Assembly: GCA_963749145.1 (NCBI GenBank)
Contig: CAVVLN010000006.1
Coordinates: 62,001 to 126,000, forward strand
Direction of reading: 5' to 3'
Origin: JASHPR01 sp963749145
GTDB lineage: Bacteria > Actinomycetota > Actinomycetes > Streptosporangiales > Streptosporangiaceae
Length of the DNA stretch: 64,000 nucleotides
In this document: in pieces, positions 1 through 8,520 of the stretch
Layout of the letters: every line of letters starts with the position of its first letter
Position numbering within the stretch: the first letter of the stretch is position 1
Notes under the pieces: model-generated
What the model was told of the DNA's origin: nothing
The model's database searches: none
What the model saw: only the letters and a program-made list of their open reading frames with translations
Program-made: the position numbers and the translations under genes

Positions 1-1
1 C

Positions 2-235
2 GGCGGCCGCGCGGACTGCTCGGCCGAGGCCGCCGCGGTAGCGGAGGCGCAGGATCGGCTGGAGCACATCCGCCGCTGGCAGCAGCGGGTCGAGGAGCAG
101 GCCGGCACGTTCCGCGGAGCCGCCAGCCGGTTCCGGGACCTGCTTGATCTCGACCTGCCGCGCACCGAGACGCACCTGCGCGCGATCGTCGGCGGGCTGG
201 AGGCCTCCCGCCGTATCCAGGTCGCGGGATCCTGA
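2..235 (+). CDS. C-terminal part of a coiled-coil protein (partial)
   Basis: The reading frame is open from the window edge to a TGA at 233-235 and gives 77 residues. They are rich in Ala, Glu, Arg and Gln with heptad-like spacing, so a long helix or coiled coil is likely. The start lies outside the window. A second small gene begins 7 bases after the stop, which suggests one transcript. I do not recognise the family. Charged helical proteins of this kind occur near type VII secretion and other export clusters in actinobacteria, but nothing here proves that role. Confidence 0.55.
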   Translation, partial: GGRADCSAEAAAVAEAQDRLEHIRRWQQRVEEQAGTFRGAASRFRDLLDLDLPRTETHLRAIVGGLEASRRIQVAGS

Positions 236-242
236 GGCGCCG

Positions 243-455
243 ATGCCGGCTCGCCCGGACGAGGACGGGGATCACTTGCTCCGGGTGATCGACGCCGTCT
301 GGTCCAAGACCCAGCAGCGCTGGCATGACGACATGGCCAGCCACTTCGATCGCGAACACTGGACGCCGCTGGTAACCGGGGCCCGCGACTACCAGCGCGC
401 GCTGGGCGAGTGCATGGACCTGCTGAGCGCGGCCGAGCGAGAGACCGAGTTCTGA
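243..455 (+). CDS. Small hypothetical protein, 70 aa
   Basis: The ATG at 243 is preceded by GAGG at 234-237, which overlaps the upstream stop region. The product is acidic and Trp-containing, with no signal peptide or membrane segment, and is probably cytoplasmic. The upstream coiled-coil gene ends 7 bases earlier, so the two are probably co-translated. The last two codons (TTC TGA) lie inside the first unit of a 13-bp tandem repeat that runs on for about 90 bases. I do not recognise the family. Confidence 0.5.
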   Translation: MPARPDEDGDHLLRVIDAVWSKTQQRWHDDMASHFDREHWTPLVTGARDYQRALGECMDLLSAAERETEF

Positions 456-546
456 CACCGAGTTCTGACACCGAGTTCTGACACCGAGTTCTGACACCGA
501 GTTCTGACACCGAGTTCTGACACCGAGTTCTGACACCGAGTTCTGA
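447..546 (+). repeat. 13-bp tandem repeat, about 7.7 copies, carrying a stop codon
   Basis: The unit gagttctgacacc starts at 447, 460, 473, 486, 499, 512 and 525. An eighth partial copy runs from 538 to 546. The copies are identical. The stop codon of the preceding gene is the TGA in the first unit, so the repeat multiplies the end of the gene. Because 13 is not a multiple of 3, successive TGA triplets fall in all three frames. Confidence 0.95.
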
Positions 547-819
547 ACCGGTGTGAACCCCCGCCCGCTCTCGCGCGTGTCTATGGTTAGGCGGTCTACG
601 CCGGGCGCGCGTGATGCCGCCCGCGGGCGGCGGTAAAGCGTCTGACCAGCCCCGCTCTCCGGCCCCCCCTAGGGGTTATTCGTCCCCCGAGAGGTATTCG
701 TCCATGTCCGGGGGTTAGCCAAATGGCCTAGTCTGCGGCGGGGGAGGAATTCACTCAATCCCCTCCCTGCCCGAGACCAACGCCTGGCCCGGGTATCCCT
801 TTTCGCTGTTGGAGGCCCC
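547..819. other. Intergenic region upstream of the 820 gene
   Basis: With the 13-bp repeat this makes a 364-base stretch without a gene. It contains a C-rich/G-rich pair near 662-712 that could fold. It ends in the leader of the next gene, with GGAG at 811-814. I see no convincing coding frame and no clear -35/-10 pair. Confidence 0.5.
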
Positions 820-3057
820 GTGGTCCCTGTTGCCCCCGGCAAGCACCGGAGGCCTGAGGCCGAGCCGTTCAGTACAGCCGAATTCCTCCAGTCACCCGCG
901 GACGCGGCGGGCCCCGATGCCAGCGGCACCTGGGGTCCCGGGCGCGGCGGGACGCTCGGACCTCAGCCCGGCGACACATCCGGCCCGCCCGCCGGCACCA
1001 TGTTCCCCGCGCCGGTCGACACGGACTGGCCGCCCGTCCCGGCCGGTTCCGCCCCGTGGCCGCAGTGGGACGCGCCTCCGCCCATGCTGCATCCCGACCA
1101 TCCGTCGGCCCCGGTGCCGCGGGTCCGCGTGCCGCGCGCCCCGTCCCGCCAGGGGCCGGGCGCGGCCGGGCCGACGGGCCCGGCCCAGGCCGGCCAGTCC
1201 GGACGGGTTGGCACGCCACTCGACGACCAGCCCCGGCTGCCGCAGCGGCGGCCCGGCGGCCGTCCGGGCCCCGGCGGCGCCCCGGCCCGGGGCAACGCTG
1301 CGGGCCGGGGCGTCCCGGCCCCGGGTTATGACACCGGGCCCGTCCCTGGTGCCGGGCCCAGCCTCGGCGCGGGCCCGGATGCCGGCACCGGGCCAGGCTA
1401 CGGACCGGCACCGGGCTACAACTCCGGCCAGTACCGGGCCCGGCCCGCGGCCCCCGGACGCCGGCCCGCTCCCCCGGCCCAGGGCTTTGACGCCGGCCCG
1501 GGCTACAACCCCGGGCCGGGCTACAACTCCGGGCAGTTCCCGAACTCCGGGCCGCCCCCGAACTCCGGGCCATCCCCGGCCCAGCCGAACGCCCCGGCGC
1601 GGTCCCGCTCTCCGCGCCGTGGCTACGAGCCGGACCAGGGCCACGGACCCGGCTACGGCCCGGACTCGGCCCAGGGCCACGGCCCGGGCTCCGGCCAGGG
1701 TTACGGCCCGGGCTCGGCCCAGGGCTACGGCCCGGACTCCGGGCCGGGCTCCGGCCAGGGCTACGGCCCGGACTCGGCCCAGGGCCACGGACCGGGACCC
1801 GGTCCGGGTCGGGCCTACGGCCCGGTCCGGGGCTATAACCCCGGGCAGCGCTTCGTGCCCGCCCAGGGCTACGCGCCCGGACCCGGCCAAACGCCCGGCC
1901 CAGGTTACGGGCCCGGACCCGGCCAAACGCCCGGCCCAGGTTACGGGCCCGGACCCGGCCAAACGCCCGGCCCAGGTTACGGGCCCGGCTACGCGGCCGC
2001 CCCCGCTTACGACACGGGCCAGGGCTACGCGCTAGCCCGGGATTTCGGCCCTAGCCCGGACTTCCCGCCGCCGCAGGAGCCTGCGGGCGGGCGCGGGGGG
2101 CGGCGACTCTATGCCGTGCCGGACGAGGCCAGCGCGGCCTGCCGGGGCCCCGGCGGGCAGGTGGGCCAGTTCCCCGGGGCGCAGCGGGCCGGCATGGCCG
2201 GCTTCGACCGCCCGGACGCTGGCTATCGTGACGGCGGCTCACTGCAGATGGCCGGGCAGGTACTGGCCGACGCGGGCAACCAGGCCACGGCGATCACGAA
2301 CGAGGCCCGGGATCAGGCCGTCGCGATCCGCCAGGAAGCTGAGCAGGCGGCCGCCGCGATCAAGCAGCAGGCCGCGGTGATCAAGCAGGCCGCCGAGCAG
2401 GAGGCGACCGAACTGCGGCAGGCGCTGCAGGCCATGTCGGGCGACCTCGGCCGGGTTGCCGCCTACGTGACCGAGAATCTCGCGAGCCGCGGCGGCCCGG
2501 CCACCATGTCGGCCCCGGCCATCGCGCCCGCACAGATGCCGACCGACGCGCCGCCCAGGCCGCGGACCCGGCCCGATGCCCCAGCGACCCGGCCGGCCCG
2601 GCCGCCTAGGCCGACGGCCAGGCCCGGTGCGCCGACGGTCAGGCCGCCCGGGCCGCGAACCCGGCCCGATTCCCCGGCAGCCAGGCCGGCCGGGCTGACC
2701 GGGCCGACCAGGCCGAGGACAACGCCGGCCGGGAAGCCGCAGAAGCGACCCAGGCAGCAAAAGGCCATGCGCATCGCCGCGGCCGCCACCGCGGCGACGT
2801 TCGGGTTCGCCGTCCTCGCCGGTACCGCGGAGCTCGCGGAGCACGGATTCAAGTTCTTCGTCTTCCGGCAAACCGGAACAGGCGAGACGGGGCAGCCAGA
2901 CACCGAAACTGACCAGCAGTTTTTGGCTCAAGAGGCTGCGGCGGCAAAGGGCGCGGCGTCCAAGCCCGCGGCCGCAAAGCCGACGGCGTCCAAGCCCGCG
3001 ACGCAAAAGGCACACACGCCAGGGCGTCACTCCGCAAAGAAGACATCGGGACAGTGA
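820..3057 (+). CDS. Gly/Pro/Tyr-rich membrane-anchored coiled-coil protein
   Basis: The GTG at 820 has GGAG five bases upstream. The 745-residue product has four parts. Residues 1-110 are a disordered acidic start. About 110-420 are low-complexity repeats of the YGPG and PGPG type. About 480-560 form an Ala/Gln/Glu helix likely to be a coiled coil. An Arg/Pro segment follows, then one membrane helix at about 647-668 and a short Lys/Ala tail. No signal peptide is present, so the large N-terminal part is probably cytoplasmic and tethered by the C-terminal helix. This architecture suggests a scaffold or cell-pole/envelope protein, but that is inference. Three identical 36-bp units at 1875-1982 encode a 12-residue repeat. 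Confidence 0.7.
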   Translation: MVPVAPGKHRRPEAEPFSTAEFLQSPADAAGPDASGTWGPGRGGTLGPQPGDTSGPPAGTMFPAPVDTDWPPVPAGSAPWPQWDAPPPMLHPDHPSAPVPRVRVPRAPSRQGPGAAGPTGPAQAGQSGRVGTPLDDQPRLPQRRPGGRPGPGGAPARGNAAGRGVPAPGYDTGPVPGAGPSLGAGPDAGTGPGYGPAPGYNSGQYRARPAAPGRRPAPPAQGFDAGPGYNPGPGYNSGQFPNSGPPPNSGPSPAQPNAPARSRSPRRGYEPDQGHGPGYGPDSAQGHGPGSGQGYGPGSAQGYGPDSGPGSGQGYGPDSAQGHGPGPGPGRAYGPVRGYNPGQRFVPAQGYAPGPGQTPGPGYGPGPGQTPGPGYGPGPGQTPGPGYGPGYAAAPAYDTGQGYALARDFGPSPDFPPPQEPAGGRGGRRLYAVPDEASAACRGPGGQVGQFPGAQRAGMAGFDRPDAGYRDGGSLQMAGQVLADAGNQATAITNEARDQAVAIRQEAEQAAAAIKQQAAVIKQAAEQEATELRQALQAMSGDLGRVAAYVTENLASRGGPATMSAPAIAPAQMPTDAPPRPRTRPDAPATRPARPPRPTARPGAPTVRPPGPRTRPDSPAARPAGLTGPTRPRTTPAGKPQKRPRQQKAMRIAAAATAATFGFAVLAGTAELAEHGFKFFVFRQTGTGETGQPDTETDQQFLAQEAAAAKGAASKPAAAKPTASKPATQKAHTPGRHSAKKTSGQ
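1875..1982 (+). repeat. 36-bp in-frame tandem repeat, 3 identical copies
   Basis: Copies lie at 1875-1910, 1911-1946 and 1947-1982 with no differences. Each encodes the 12 residues PGPGQTPGPGYG in the low-complexity half of the 820 gene. Complete identity points to recent expansion, so copy number probably varies between strains. Confidence 0.93.
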
Positions 3058-3177
3058 ACCGACGTAACAACTGAACAAATAGCGTGCCGGCGGCTGTACC
3101 ACAGCCGGTTAACCGGAACAGCCCAAGGCCAAGCAAACGGGGAGCGAGCCAGACTCTGCGGAAGGAGAATCTGCGCG

Positions 3178-4170
3178 ATGGCTACCACGAGAGAGCCGCA
3201 CGTCCCGTATTCATCCGCGCCGCCAACAGCCCAGTATGGCGGCCCGGATACCTACCAGCCCGACCTGTACCCCGACGACGCCGTAGAGACATGGCAGCAG
3301 GAAGAGGAGCCATGGGACAACTACCGGCCGCAGCGGCAGGCTAGGAGTCGTGTCGACGAATGGATGGAGAAGGATTTCAAGTTCGGCGGCTCCCGGATCA
3401 AGCGGAAATCGGTCGCGCTTATCCTGCTGGGTGCCCCGGCGCTGGCGCCCCTGTTCTTCATGGCGCCCGCGTTCTTCACGATGAACAAAAACACCTTCTC
3501 CGGGTCGGTCGACGACACCCTCGGGACCGGGGCCGCGATCTGCCTGTTCCTGTGCCTGCTCGTCACTCCCATGGTCACGCTCACCGGGCAGCACTGGTTC
3601 GTCCCGCTGCGGCGCTGGTTCGGGATCATGATGGCGGCCTCCGCCTTCGGCGACGCGCTCGCCGCCGGTCTCACCGATACCTTCTCGGGAGGCTTCCTCG
3701 GCATCGTGGCCGGGCACGTGTTCGAGCTCATGGGATTCATGATCGTGATGCTGCTCATCCCGATCGTGATCACCAGCAACCACTGGGCCCAGCGCAAGCT
3801 CGGCCGGTACTGGAAGCGGTTGCAGCAGCTCACCTACGTCACCTGGGCGCTGCTCGGCTTCCACCTGATCCTGCTGGAGGGAGCCGGGTTCCAGAGCGGG
3901 GACAATGGCTCCGGCTTCCCCGGTGACGGTGACCCCGTCTTCCATCAGCGCCTCTACCAGTACGGAGCCTGCAGCATCTTCCTTCTTACGCTCAGGCTGC
4001 CGCCGGTAAAGCGCTGGATCGCCGCTCGTCAAAGGGAAGGCCGGAACTGGCTTGTATGGGCAACCGTCATGCCGATTTTCGCGCTATTCGTGTTCGGCAT
4101 GATCTTCTTCGTCAACGAGCAGATCTTCAAGGGAATCGACTCCTTCAGGGAGACCCCCAGCTCCGAATGA
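3178..4170 (+). CDS. Ferric-reductase-like transmembrane protein
   Basis: The ATG at 3178 follows GAAGGAG at 3161-3167. The 330-residue product has a hydrophilic N-terminus of about 75 residues, then six or seven membrane helices. Between helices lie features of the ferric reductase/MsrQ-YedZ transmembrane family: a TGQHWF start with an RRWFG loop, AGHVFEL, and a TSN...W..RLQQLTY stretch before GFHLILLE. The histidines in these helices fit b-type heme ligation. It probably moves electrons across the membrane to an unidentified acceptor. No flavin or ferredoxin domain is fused to it. The next gene starts 72 bases downstream with its own ribosome site and probably shares the transcript. Confidence 0.75.
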   Translation: MATTREPHVPYSSAPPTAQYGGPDTYQPDLYPDDAVETWQQEEEPWDNYRPQRQARSRVDEWMEKDFKFGGSRIKRKSVALILLGAPALAPLFFMAPAFFTMNKNTFSGSVDDTLGTGAAICLFLCLLVTPMVTLTGQHWFVPLRRWFGIMMAASAFGDALAAGLTDTFSGGFLGIVAGHVFELMGFMIVMLLIPIVITSNHWAQRKLGRYWKRLQQLTYVTWALLGFHLILLEGAGFQSGDNGSGFPGDGDPVFHQRLYQYGACSIFLLTLRLPPVKRWIAARQREGRNWLVWATVMPIFALFVFGMIFFVNEQIFKGIDSFRETPSSE

Positions 4171-4242
4171 GGCAGCGGTCGTCATCGACTGGGCTCGCGG
4201 CAGCTTCGCGCTGCCACCAGCGGGAGACGTTAGGAGAGCGAT

Positions 4243-4836
4243 ATGACGAGCGAGACGTACGTCCGAGGCGGCGAGGAACAGGCGAGAGTTGGCGGCGTAA
4301 TACTCATGGCGATTTCGTTGCTGTCTGGCGTCTTGGTGATCGCAGGCCTCTTCTACGCCACGGGTACCGGCGCGCGTCATAAGGCGGCGCTGGCCGCCGC
4401 CGAGTGCGAGCCCAACCTGTCGCCCTCCGGCCTGCAATGTACGACCGTGCGGGTGCTGACCGGCCAGTATACGGCGATCATAAATCCGGCCGTGCAGCAA
4501 CTGAGTACCGACGCCTCTGCCTACACCGCCAATGAAAGGCACCACCTCGCCGCGGCCGAATCGGCCCTGATGGCGGCAGCGGCATCGGAGCAAGCGCTCG
4601 ACACGAAGCTGGCGGGCTTCCCGTTCCCGCCCGTCGTCACCCCGGCCGCCAAGGCGCTGATCCAGGCCAACCAGGCCCTCGCGAACCTGATCGCCGAGCA
4701 GGCACGCTCGTCCTCGCTCACCCAGTTGCGGTCGTTCAACCCCCGGATTGGCGCGGCCAGCGCCACCGTCCAGACCGAAATGAACCTTCTCCGCAGGGCT
4801 CTTGATACACCTCCTACGGTGAATCAAGAGCCCTGA
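4243..4836 (+). CDS. Single-span membrane-anchored hypothetical protein
   Basis: The ATG at 4243 follows AGGAGAG at 4232-4238. The 197 residues start with about 17 cytoplasmic residues and one membrane helix (about 18-40). The rest is an Ala-rich helical extracytoplasmic domain with two cysteines near residues 64 and 74. No lipobox is visible. It lies immediately after the ferric-reductase-like gene in the same direction, so a shared envelope or redox role is plausible but unproven. A strong hairpin follows the gene. Confidence 0.65.
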   Translation: MTSETYVRGGEEQARVGGVILMAISLLSGVLVIAGLFYATGTGARHKAALAAAECEPNLSPSGLQCTTVRVLTGQYTAIINPAVQQLSTDASAYTANERHHLAAAESALMAAAASEQALDTKLAGFPFPPVVTPAAKALIQANQALANLIAEQARSSSLTQLRSFNPRIGAASATVQTEMNLLRRALDTPPTVNQEP

Positions 4837-4883
4837 TTCACCCCCTGCGGCGAGCTGCGGACGTATCCACGCTCATCCTGAAT

Positions 4884-4920
4884 CCCGGCGCCCTCACAAC
4901 CGGAACGTGAGGGCGCCGGG
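4884..4920. terminator. 14-bp perfect hairpin between convergent genes
   Basis: The arms at 4884-4897 and 4907-4920 are exact reverse complements, with a 9-base loop. The hairpin lies between the end of the + gene at 4836 and the end of the GntR gene on the - strand at 5101, so it can serve both. There is no U-tract, as is usual for actinobacterial terminators. Confidence 0.8.
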
Positions 4921-5100
4921 CGCTCTGGCGCCGGGGCGCCGGGGCGCGCGACCCGGTAGCCGGGCTGGTGTCCTCGATGACCGCCAGCCCGACCGGGAAA
5001 CACCGTCGGCCCGGCCGGGAAACGCCGCCGGGCGGGCGCCATGGCCGACCTCGGCCGCGGTGTTACCGCCAGCCCCGCCGGGCGGGCCGGTCCGGGCCCG

Positions 5101-5865
5101 TCACCGGCCGCGCCACGGCAGGCCGACCGGGATGAGGCCCGCGGCCGCCGACTCGAACCGGCGACCCATGACCGTCTCGATCGAGTACCCGGGGCGCATG
5201 GCGCTTATCGCGTATTCGACCACGAGGTTCGAGCTGTCGTAGGTGGTCCGGGCGATCCGGAGCACGGGCTGGCACGGCGGCAGCCCGAGGGCGGCCGCGT
5301 CGGCCGCGTCGGCCGCGTCGGCGGTGAAGGCCTGCTTCGCGCGCATGATCCGCACCCCGTAGTTCGCCTCGAGCATGGCGTACAGCGAGCCCTCCCGCAG
5401 GGGATCAGCGTCCAGCCCGGCGAACCGGGCATAGGGCAGCCACGAGGTCTGCACCACGATCGGGCAGCCGTCCACGAGCCGCACGCGCCGGACCGTCACC
5501 GCGGCGGCTGACTGCCCGAGTTGCAGTGCCTCCCGGGCCGCGGGCGGCGGCTGCTCCACCGCCGCGTTGATCAGCTTCGTCTCAACCTCGAGGCCTTGCC
5601 GGCGCATCTCCTCGGTGAAGCTCAGCAGCAGGTCGACCGTCCTGGTCGGGCGCCGGTCCGAGGCGAAGGTTCCCAGGCCCTGCCGCCGGACCACGGCCCC
5701 CTCCGAGGCCAGGGCTCCGACCGCCTGCCGGACGGTCATGCGTGCCACGCCGTACCTGGCGGCAAGATCGGTCTCCGAGGGCAGCCGCTCGCCGGGGTTC
5801 CATTCCCCCGCGTTCAGCCTCATCCGCAGGTCATCGCGGATACTCATGTGCACGGGCCGGTTCAT
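5101..5865 (-). CDS. GntR/HutC-family transcriptional regulator
   Basis: The 254-residue protein starts with a GntR winged helix (about 8-72), including ERLPSETDLAARYGVARMTV and the wing motif VVRRQGLGTF. A UTRA ligand-binding domain (about 92-235) follows and ends with the typical motif YSIETVMGRRFE. It should bind DNA as a dimer and respond to a small effector such as a sugar phosphate. It lies 173 bases downstream of the FGGY kinase gene on the same strand, so it probably controls that locus. A short Ala-Asp repeat (ADAADAADAA) sits in a UTRA loop and is encoded by a small DNA repeat. Confidence 0.9.
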   Translation of the reverse strand: MNRPVHMSIRDDLRMRLNAGEWNPGERLPSETDLAARYGVARMTVRQAVGALASEGAVVRRQGLGTFASDRRPTRTVDLLLSFTEEMRRQGLEVETKLINAAVEQPPPAAREALQLGQSAAAVTVRRVRLVDGCPIVVQTSWLPYARFAGLDADPLREGSLYAMLEANYGVRIMRAKQAFTADAADAADAAALGLPPCQPVLRIARTTYDSSNLVVEYAISAMRPGYSIETVMGRRFESAAAGLIPVGLPWRGR

Positions 5866-6038
5866 CGCATTCCCGTTTCTGGTCCAGGCTGCCGGAACCC
5901 GCCTGCCGTCCTCAGTGTCGCGTACCTCAACGCTCTCCAGCTAGCCAATAGCGAGATATTTGCCAGCATCGTTAACGGTTAGGGCCCTGGGCAGGACAAG
6001 AAGCCGGCATGCCATCTGCTCCCGAAAATGGTGCCCCA

Positions 6039-7709
6039 TTATACCAGCGGGCGAACTCTTCCTGGCGTTACGCATCGGCGCCGGGTGTGCGGGCGAACTC
6101 TTCCTGGCGTTACGCATCGGCGCCGGGTGTGCGGGCGAACTCTTCCTGGCGCTACGCATCGGCGCCGGGTGTGCGGGCGCTTTCCTTTCCGGCCCTTCCC
6201 GTTGCCGCCCGGCCGCCGTAAGGCCATAACCGTGCGCCACCGCCGGTAGCGGTGCTCGGTAGCCGCCACCCCGGCCGGATCGGGATCACAGCTGCGCATT
6301 CGCGGCGCCATGTGGACCGCGGCCTGCTGCGCGTCCGTGAAGCTTCCGCCCGCCACGGCCGCGACCAGAGCCGCGCCGCGCAGGCTGGCGTGCCGTTCCA
6401 CCACGGTGGCGACCTGGGCATCCCAGACGTTCGCGCGCAGCTGCGGGCCGCGCGGTGAACCGGCCGGCCCGCCCGCCAGGATGACCCGGTCGACCACGGC
6501 GCCGCCGGAGCGGAGCGCGTCGATCCCCAGCCGCACCTCGAAGGCGCTGCCCTCCTCGGCCGCGCGCATCAGGTGGGCGGGCCCGTGCTGCCAGGAGATC
6601 CCGTCGATCCGGCCCCGCAGCCGCTCGTCCCAGCCCGGCATCCGCCGTCCGCTGAGCGTCGTCCGGATCATGAGGTCACCGGGGTCGACGGCATCCATGG
6701 CGGAGGCCAGCGCCAGGTAGGCGGCATCGGCGGAAGCATGCCCGAGGGTGACCGCCAGCCACTCCAGGCCGCCGCCGGTCAGGCCCGTCGGCCCGCCCAT
6801 CGTCCACAGATCAGCCAGGAGATACGCGTTCAGCACCGTTCCGTGGCCGACATGACCGGCGGGCCGGTCGGTGACGTGCAGCAGGACGTCGGTCGTCCCC
6901 GCGATGTCGACGGTCATCCCGGCCCGGACCGCGCCCGCGCCGAGCGCTCCGGTCGACCCGTCGGGCCCGCCCACCGCGACCGGGGTGCCCGGCGCCAGGC
7001 CGGTCAGCTGCGCCGCCGCCGGGGTCACGCCGCCCGCCGGGGCGACGCCCGGCCGGACGCACGGCAGGATCTCCGCGGGCACGCAGCACTCCCGGGCGAT
7101 CCGGGGGGACCAGCGCCGCTGCCGGACGTCGAACAGCTGGGTGTACGAGGCCGTCGCCGGGTCCGTGCCCGGCTGACCGGTCAGCTTGAGGACCAGGTAG
7201 TCCTTCAGGCTCAGCAGCCACCGGGTCCGGCCGACGACCCGGGGATCGGTCCTGGCCATCCGGCGCATCCGGGCCGCGGCGTACTCGGCCGAGGTCGGCC
7301 TGCCGGTCACGAACTCCAGGGCCGGGCCCAGGCGGGCGCGCAGTTCGGCCGCCTCCCGCCAGGCGCGGTTGTCGCGCCACAGCATCGCCGGCGCGGTCGG
7401 CCGCCCGTCGGGGCCGGCCAGCACGGTGGCCAGGTGCGTGGTCAGCCCGACGGCCCGCACCGGCAGGCCGCGGCCGGTCAGCTCGCGGATGGCTGAGGCG
7501 ACCGCCCGCCAGGTCAGGTCGGGATCAAACTGCTCGCCCGCGCCCGGGTCCGGCCTGCTGATCAGCAGGCGCAGTAAGCTCGGCGGATCGAAGAACCCGA
7601 CCCGTATCCCGCTGCCGCCCACATCCACGCCGAGCAGACCGCCCGTCGCCGGCGAGCCCGCGCCCGGCGGGATCTCCGGCTGCGCTTCTCCCGGTTGCGA
7701 CTGTGCCAT
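6039..7709 (-). CDS. FGGY-family carbohydrate kinase
   Basis: The 556-residue product begins with the ATPase phosphate-1 motif LLGVDVGGSGIRVGFFD and contains ML WRDNR, GGPDGSTGALGAG and a GGPAGSPRGPQLRANV motif. These mark the FGGY kinases that phosphorylate xylulose, gluconate, glycerol or related polyols. The substrate cannot be read from sequence. I chose the ATG at 7709 over the longer frame because AGGAAGGG lies 9 bases upstream. The C-terminus carries an unusual basic tail, RPHTRRRCVTPGRV, in three tandem copies encoded by 42-bp DNA repeats. A GntR regulator follows on the same strand. No transporter is adjacent. Confidence 0.85.
   Translation of the reverse strand: MAQSQPGEAQPEIPPGAGSPATGGLLGVDVGGSGIRVGFFDPPSLLRLLISRPDPGAGEQFDPDLTWRAVASAIRELTGRGLPVRAVGLTTHLATVLAGPDGRPTAPAMLWRDNRAWREAAELRARLGPALEFVTGRPTSAEYAAARMRRMARTDPRVVGRTRWLLSLKDYLVLKLTGQPGTDPATASYTQLFDVRQRRWSPRIARECCVPAEILPCVRPGVAPAGGVTPAAAQLTGLAPGTPVAVGGPDGSTGALGAGAVRAGMTVDIAGTTDVLLHVTDRPAGHVGHGTVLNAYLLADLWTMGGPTGLTGGGLEWLAVTLGHASADAAYLALASAMDAVDPGDLMIRTTLSGRRMPGWDERLRGRIDGISWQHGPAHLMRAAEEGSAFEVRLGIDALRSGGAVVDRVILAGGPAGSPRGPQLRANVWDAQVATVVERHASLRGAALVAAVAGGSFTDAQQAAVHMAPRMRSCDPDPAGVAATEHRYRRWRTVMALRRPGGNGKGRKGKRPHTRRRCVAPGRVRPHTRRRCVTPGRVRPHTRRRCVTPGRVRPLV
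6049..6174 (-). repeat. 42-bp in-frame tandem repeat, 3 copies, in the kinase tail
   Basis: Units lie at 6049-6090, 6091-6132 and 6133-6174. The third differs from the others by one base. They encode a 14-residue Arg-rich peptide three times just before the stop of the FGGY kinase. Such a tail is not part of the usual FGGY fold. Confidence 0.93.
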
Positions 7710-8230
7710 CCGACCGTGCCCTTCCTGCGCGGGTGCGGGGGCGCGCCACGGACCGCAGCGCGCGAACACATGACGGCGGGTTCATGTGGCCGTCGGCGAG
7801 CAGGCCCGAGGCCCAGCGCAACGGGGCGGGACAGCAATCGCAGGCCAGGCCGCAGGCCCGATTGTTCCCCCCACTGGCCCTCACAATGCGTTCAGGATTT
7901 ATGACCTGAACATCGGCAATTCTTCTTGAAATGGCCCTACCGAAAAGGAGAAGAAAACCGGTCCGTCGCCCCGGACATGATGGGGCCGGGCCGATCAGGC
8001 CCGGCCGACCGGGCGGTACGAGCCGGGCTCATCACCCGAATCCAGGCCGGAGCACCGAAACTGCGGGGCTAATCGCCCGAACGCCCGAGCAAACGGTCCG
8101 GGCGGCCGGTGGGAAATAGGCCGCCGGGCCCGGGCCGAGGGCGATCCAGCCGCGGAGAGCGGCGGGGTAGGCGAAGTTGCCGAACCGGGTAGCCGGGGAC
8201 AGGGCAAACATCAGGGCCGGCCCCCCGGCG
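7710..8230. other. Intergenic region, no gene seen
   Basis: About 520 bases separate the kinase start from the methyltransferase remnant. Short open frames occur on both strands, but none has family resemblance together with a ribosome site. The segment at 7895-7945 is locally AT-richer and could hold a promoter. I can assign nothing else. Confidence 0.45.
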
Positions 8231-8419
8231 TCACCGGGCCCGCCCCGGCCGGCCCGGGTCAGGTCTTGCGTCCCACGCCGGGACCGCGGCGATCGACCGG
8301 GCCAGGTCCTGGTCGGCCAGGAAGTTGTGGCTGCCGCCCAGCCAGTAGTCGTAGACCCGGGCCACGTTGGCCCGCCCGGTGTCGACCCCCGGCGGCACCC
8401 AGTCCGGCCGGTCAGTCAT
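8231..8419 (-). pseudogene. N-terminal remnant of a DUF574-type SAM methyltransferase
   Basis: The first 45 or so residues match the start of actinobacterial SAM-dependent methyltransferases of the DUF574 family (PF04672), including GVDTGRANVARVYDYWLGGS and NFLADQDLA. Complete members are about 260-280 residues. Here similarity stops after residue 46 and the frame closes at residue 62, before the SAM-binding core. It is therefore probably a non-functional fragment. It is divergent from the SpoIIE-type phosphatase gene. Confidence 0.7.
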
Positions 8420-8520
8420 GGCCGGCTTTCACGAGGAGATGCGATACATTTCCTGTTTGCACGGTCTTCAAAGGTACGGGCATGGCCCGTGCGGAATGGC
8501 GCAGTTTGGTGGAGTTACCA

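Noticed and set aside
7931..8119. 62-residue frame in the kinase-methyltransferase gap
   Set aside because: It is Arg/Pro-rich with no start signal and no resemblance to a family.
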